Assembly (NCBI RefSeq): GCF_000430705.1
Contig: NZ_AUMN01000012.1
Coordinates: 89,657 to 153,656, forward strand
Source of the DNA: Arthrobacter castelli DSM 16402
Lineage (GTDB): Bacteria > Actinomycetota > Actinomycetes > Actinomycetales > Micrococcaceae
Length of the DNA: 64,000 nucleotides
Reading direction: 5' to 3'
Positions within the stretch are counted from its first letter, which is position 1, and every line of letters begins with the position of its first letter. The notes under the pieces are model-generated. The model ran no database searches, was not told where the DNA came from, and saw only the letters and a list, made by a program, of their open reading frames with translations. A program made the position numbers and the translations under genes. This document shows positions 61,107-64,000 of this stretch, piece by piece.

Positions 61107-61967
61107 CTATAACCAGTTTTCGGGATTCATGGTTTCACCGTTCACCACCACTTCAAAGTGCAAATGGCAGCCGGTCGAGTTTCCGGTGGTGCCGACGCCG
61201 GCGATCATTTGTCCACGGGTCACCGATTGGCCAACTTGAGCGCCAATGCGGGCCAAGTGGTTATAGGTGGTTTTCAGGCCGTTGCGGTGCTTGATTACGA
61301 TACGGTTTCCACCGCCATAGGGGCTGAATCCCGCCTCAACTACGACCCCTGGTGCTGCGCTCAATACGGGCGTCCCGCAACTACCGGCGTAGTCAGTGCC
61401 CGTGTGCCTTTCCCCCGGGGTTCCCGTGAGGGGATTTGTTCTGTATCCGAATGGGGATGCGATCGAAAGGCTGGTCAGGGGAGCGGTCAGGCCGGCTGTG
61501 GCGGTGCCGTTCGGTGTGTTGTTGTTCGCTGTGACTGCCGGTTCGGAATCACTACCGGGCTTTGTGGGCACTGCCCCGGCCGGTGCTATGACTGGTGCCT
61601 CCGCATTTCCATTGGTGCCGCCCACGCCGCCTCCCTGAACGGAAATGTCTGGGCGCGAAAAATCCATCGAAATGCCAGCCGCTGCGGTCACGGCATCCTG
61701 ATTCGCAGTCTCAGAGATCAGATCAACGGCGTCGGGGTGTGTCTGTTTGCGCTCGGGTTGTGTCGGGGCCGTGGCTGTCATGAGGGTCAGTCCGGCCACT
61801 GCAAGTGCGGTTCCTGCATGCTGGCTCCACCTGCGGACCCGAATACCAATACCCGCCGTACTCTGGTGTGCTTTACGCCGGCCGTGGGTCACAGCAAGGG
61901 GTGGTCCATCGCTTTTCCGCACCGCCGCAGCAGACTCCGGGTGATCTGTCAGGGCATGACGGGGCAA
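61107..61967 (-). CDS. Secreted M23-family peptidoglycan endopeptidase
   Basis: A 286-residue protein. A long signal region with helix HAGTALAVAGLTLMTATAP is followed by a low-complexity linker and a LytM/M23 domain: SPFGYRTNPL, HTGTDYAG, and HLHFEVVVNG, giving the zinc ligands H, D and H. M23 enzymes cut peptide cross-links in the wall. The start is TTG 61967, 5 bases after AGAGGAAAGA; longer frames run back through a c-di-AMP riboswitch and are not real. Expression should fall or rise with c-di-AMP. Confidence 0.88.
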   Translation of the reverse strand: MPRHALTDHPESAAAVRKSDGPPLAVTHGRRKAHQSTAGIGIRVRRWSQHAGTALAVAGLTLMTATAPTQPERKQTHPDAVDLISETANQDAVTAAAGISMDFSRPDISVQGGGVGGTNGNAEAPVIAPAGAVPTKPGSDSEPAVTANNNTPNGTATAGLTAPLTSLSIASPFGYRTNPLTGTPGERHTGTDYAGSCGTPVLSAAPGVVVEAGFSPYGGGNRIVIKHRNGLKTTYNHLARIGAQVGQSVTRGQMIAGVGTTGNSTGCHLHFEVVVNGETMNPENWL

Positions 61968-61980
61968 GGATCTTTCCTCT

Positions 61981-62135
61981 CTACACGCTTGCGGAGTTAG
62001 CTGTCGGATTCGAGCCAAAGAGTGCTCCGCCCGGACACCGCTGGCTTCTGCTTCATGCGCAAATGTGCACTGGCGCCAAGACTTCACCCCAAGGCAGCGT
62101 AGACGCTGCCGAACGTGGATCCTCCACCCTGTCAT
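61981..62135 (-). ncRNA. c-di-AMP (ydaO/yuaA) riboswitch upstream of M23 gene
   Basis: On the minus strand it reads GGAUCCACG, a hairpin GGCAGCG-UCU-ACGCUGCC, UUGGGGUGAAGUC, a variable stem, then CGAAUCCGACAGCUAACUC and CGCAAGCGU. These are the conserved ydaO blocks (GGGGUGAA and GAAUCCG-CAGCU). The 3' end (61981) is 14 bases before the TTG start. In actinobacteria this class controls resuscitation and cell-wall hydrolase genes. Confidence 0.85.
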
Positions 62136-62302
62136 GTGAGTGCGGACGGTACAGGTTTACCGACAGGGTTCAGCGTGTAAACCCGCAGCGTGCCCTGGCT
62201 GGACACGCCGAACGGCCACGTTAGTTGAGAAGCAGCCAAGGTTACAATTTCGTGATCAAACATATGTATGCATCAGTTCAGGATTCTCGATTGATGCCGC
62301 TT

Positions 62303-62341
62303 GGGATGCCCCAGGCGGGATATTCCGGCCCGGGGCATCCC
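62303..62341 (-). terminator. Hairpin downstream of LysM-NlpC gene
   Basis: A 10-bp GC stem (62303-62312 with 62332-62341) lies 31 bases past the stop of the LysM-NlpC gene on the minus strand. No T-run. Probable terminator separating it from the M23 riboswitch transcript. Confidence 0.55.
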
Positions 62342-62371
62342 ACAGAATGCTGCTACGGTTGCTGGACGTTG

Positions 62372-63253
62372 CTAGCCGTTCACCCGGTAGTACGCCGGAC
62401 CGGAACCAATGTCCACGCTTTTGACGACGGTTTGGTTGCCGTTCCAACCACTGTGCATGGCTTTGCCATTACCGATGTAGATGGCGTTATGGGAGAAACC
62501 CATGCCTCCATCCGCGTAGTAGATGAAATCCCCGGGCTGCGGGTTCGAAACCGGGGTCGCGAACTCCATGAGTGATTCGGGCGATTCATCGCCCACTCCG
62601 CTGATTCCCGCGGCCTCCAGTGCCTTCTCGCCCAATACCGTGCAGTCCTGAATGGCACCCAGCTGCGCTTTGGCAGAGGCCAGGATGGCAGCATTCGTTG
62701 ACGAAGCCGGGATTTCAGTGTAACCGGAGCCAGCCAGGCTCAGGCCCGAATTTGCCGGGGTGTTTGCTGCACCGGCACCTGCAGCTGCCGGCTCAACAGG
62801 CTGTGGTTCCTGGGCGTTTACGGGTGCGGATGCCGAAGTGCTCCCGCCACCAGGAAGGGCAATCACGTCTCCTGGATAAATGATGCTGTCCAGGCTGAGC
62901 CCGTTCAGTGAAAGAACCTTGTTGAGGCTGACGCCCTGTTGTGCGGCAATCTGACCAAGAGTGTCACCGGACTGCACGGTGTAACTTGTTGAGCCGGCAG
63001 ATCCCGATCCGGTATTGGCCGTATAGCTGCTGCTGGCGGTTCCGGAAGGGTCGTCCGTTGCGGATCCGTTGGCGGTGGCTGATGCCTGGGCCGGAGCGCC
63101 TATCCCGAGCATCAGGGCGGACGCGGCAGCCAGCGCCGCAGCGGGACGGCCGAGGTGGCCGGCATTGGAGGAAACGGCCGTTGAAATCATTTCCATGGTG
63201 CCGGACCGGACCGGGGTGGCGCGGTGACGTGCGGCATGAGTACTTCTAGACAA
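62372..63253 (-). CDS. Secreted LysM-NlpC/P60 peptidoglycan hydrolase
   Basis: A 293-residue protein. The signal peptide (RPAAALAAASALMLGIGAPA) is followed by one LysM domain (YTVQSGDTLGQIAAQQGVSL). An alanine/proline linker leads to an NlpC/P60 domain with catalytic Cys in IQDCTVLGEKAL and His in GFSHNAIYIG. It binds and cleaves peptidoglycan stems. The start is TTG 63253, 6 bases after GGAGAGGA at the end of a c-di-AMP riboswitch; longer frames are artefacts. This closely parallels the M23 gene downstream. Confidence 0.9.
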   Translation of the reverse strand: MSRSTHAARHRATPVRSGTMEMISTAVSSNAGHLGRPAAALAAASALMLGIGAPAQASATANGSATDDPSGTASSSYTANTGSGSAGSTSYTVQSGDTLGQIAAQQGVSLNKVLSLNGLSLDSIIYPGDVIALPGGGSTSASAPVNAQEPQPVEPAAAGAGAANTPANSGLSLAGSGYTEIPASSTNAAILASAKAQLGAIQDCTVLGEKALEAAGISGVGDESPESLMEFATPVSNPQPGDFIYYADGGMGFSHNAIYIGNGKAMHSGWNGNQTVVKSVDIGSGPAYYRVNG

Positions 63254-63261
63254 GATAATGT

Positions 63262-63415
63262 CCTCTCCCAATGCCTGCGGGGTGAGCTGTCGGATTCGGA
63301 TGGGAGGCACCCGGCCCCACACGCCCAGGCATCCAGTACTACCCGGGCGTGCGGGAGCTTAACCCCAAGGACTCCAGAGAGTCCGCTGATGGTTCCCCCG
63401 CCTCTGCCAGACGTA
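63262..63415 (-). ncRNA. c-di-AMP (ydaO/yuaA) riboswitch upstream of LysM-NlpC gene
   Basis: Minus-strand blocks in order: GGCGGGGGAACCA, hairpin GGACUC-UCU-GGAGUCC, UUGGGGUUAAGC, a long variable stem (ACGCCCGGGU / GCCUGGGCGU), CCGAAUCCGACAGCUCACCC, CGCAGGCAUU. This matches the ydaO consensus and aligns block by block with the riboswitch at 61981-62135. It ends about 10 bases before the TTG start. Confidence 0.9.
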
Positions 63416-63792
63416 TTGCGAACGGACCTTGCGGTGGTGGCAGAGTTCGGCAATCCACCCAAGGGCGCCGGTTCTATGGTGAAAGCGGCGCAGGGGCCAA
63501 ACTACATCATTTTCACCCTGAATGTCACGTTTTTATAACGACATTCAAAAGTCAGATCCGCGTGAAGATTCCGCCGCCGCAGCAACTGCCGGTGACCGGA
63601 TGCGAGTGATTGAGCCACATCACGATGGTCCTTACAGGTAGCTGCGTTTCACTACTCACTATACGCCGGGGGTGTCCCTATGTTCTTCGTCAAGGGGTTG
63701 GGCTTGGGTTTTTCGAGAATGCGCGGCATGGCGTTTTGGGCAGGGGTTAGCGGCCGGCGGCGTGGTGCTCGCCGGCTGTGGGGCTGGTCTGG
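63416..63792. other. Promoter region of riboswitch gene and gap before IS110
   Basis: About 375 bases. The left part must carry the promoter of the riboswitch transcript; GTTATAAAAACG on the minus strand (63530-63541) is a possible -10 region. The right part up to the transposase holds no gene I can support, and no clear insertion-sequence end repeat was recognised. Confidence 0.4.
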
Positions 63793-64000
63793 TCAGGCTG
63801 CCTTGGCGGTTGGTGTGTCGTAGAGGGCGCCGTCGCGGAGCATGGCGAAGAGGACGTCGCAGCGGCGGCGGGCCAGGGCGATGAGGGCTTGGTTGTGGCG
63901 TTTACCTTCGGCGCGTTTGCGGTCGTAATAGGCTCGGGACTGGTCGTGTTTGAGGGCGGCGAAGGCGGAGAGGAACAGGGCTCGTTTGAGGACTTTATTG
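63793..64000 (-). CDS. IS110-family transposase, C-terminal part (runs off window)
   Basis: The minus-strand frame enters from the window end and stops at 63793-63795. It encodes KVLKRALFLSAFAALKHD, then SRAYYDRKRAEGKRHNQALI and ALARRRCDVLFAMLRDG, the conserved C-terminal transposase region of IS110/IS116/IS902 elements. IS110 transposases use a RuvC-like and a serine-containing domain, and a guide RNA in at least some members. The rest of the element lies outside the window, so intactness cannot be judged. Confidence 0.85.
   Translation of the reverse strand, partial: NKVLKRALFLSAFAALKHDQSRAYYDRKRAEGKRHNQALIALARRRCDVLFAMLRDGALYDTPTAKAA

Noticed and set aside
61158..62000. 280-residue plus-strand frame opposite the M23 gene
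   Set aside because: Antisense to a peptidase with intact zinc ligands; cysteine/glycine-rich shadow composition, no ribosome site.
62135..63322. Longer N-termini for the two wall hydrolases (starts at 62135 and 63322)
   Set aside because: These extensions are translations of the c-di-AMP riboswitch RNA (both give IRQLTPQA from the conserved GAAUCCGACAGCU block).
1..64000. tRNA, rRNA, CRISPR array, ParA or replication initiator
   Set aside because: Looked for while reading; none was recognised by eye. A tRNA scan would be needed to exclude a tRNA attachment site.

Overview
The window looks like part of a mobile element from a GC-rich actinobacterium, probably a Micrococcales-type host. The grounds are the GC-rich codon use, GTG and TTG starts, the CsoR/CopZ/CopA copper locus, and two cell-wall hydrolase genes behind actinobacterial-type c-di-AMP (ydaO) riboswitches. 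I cannot name the genus. No rRNA, tRNA, CRISPR array, replication initiator or ParA was recognised, so plasmid versus integrative element stays open; a tyrosine recombinase and an AlpA-like regulator slightly favour an integrative element.

Layout. (1) 1-12.1 kb, plus strand: the end of an unknown gene, a VWA protein, a ClpB-like double AAA+ ATPase, an SF1 helicase, a run of small unknown genes, and a membrane-anchored HNH nuclease that lacks a normal start codon. A bidirectional terminator at about 12.17-12.22 kb separates this arm from the next. (2) 12.2-40.8 kb, minus strand: the conjugation region. It holds an HU-like protein, a very large protein with the signatures of a single-chain two-barrel RNA polymerase, a TraG/VirD4 coupling protein, an acidic membrane coiled-coil protein, a second ClpA/B-like AAA+ ATPase, a relaxase, and a set of mating-channel proteins. 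The last group includes a pilin-like protein, VirB8-like single-span proteins and a wall hydrolase with lysozyme and CHAP domains. Several transcription units here start from AT-rich islands, some of which share short motifs. No VirB4 ATPase is visible. (3) 40.8-48.5 kb: XRE regulator, tyrosine recombinase, small regulators, a RelE/ParE toxin-antitoxin pair and a decayed MFS-CBS gene. (4) 48.5-52.5 kb: copper resistance genes under a CsoR-type operator-promoter, with a YdhK-type lipoprotein. (5) 52.5-60.8 kb: an operon of complex I membrane-arm subunits (A, H, J, K, L, M, N) without the NADH and Fe-S arm. Between A and H lies a His/Met-rich protein whose ends recall NuoB and NuoD. (6) 61-64 kb: an M23 peptidase and a LysM-NlpC/P60 hydrolase, each behind a c-di-AMP riboswitch, then the end of an IS110-family transposase.

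Most notable: the 1877-residue protein at 14828-20461. It carries, in order, a DD-P-I motif, the paired-lysine GDK...HGNKG motif of the RNAP beta subunit, an arginine motif followed by DFDGD as in beta', and a segment like the trigger-helix motif. An RNA polymerase inside a conjugation operon suggests the element may transcribe some of its own genes. Second: the stripped, His-rich complex I-like operon next to copper resistance. Several positions expected to be acidic in proton or quinone pathways are changed, which suggests it has been repurposed.
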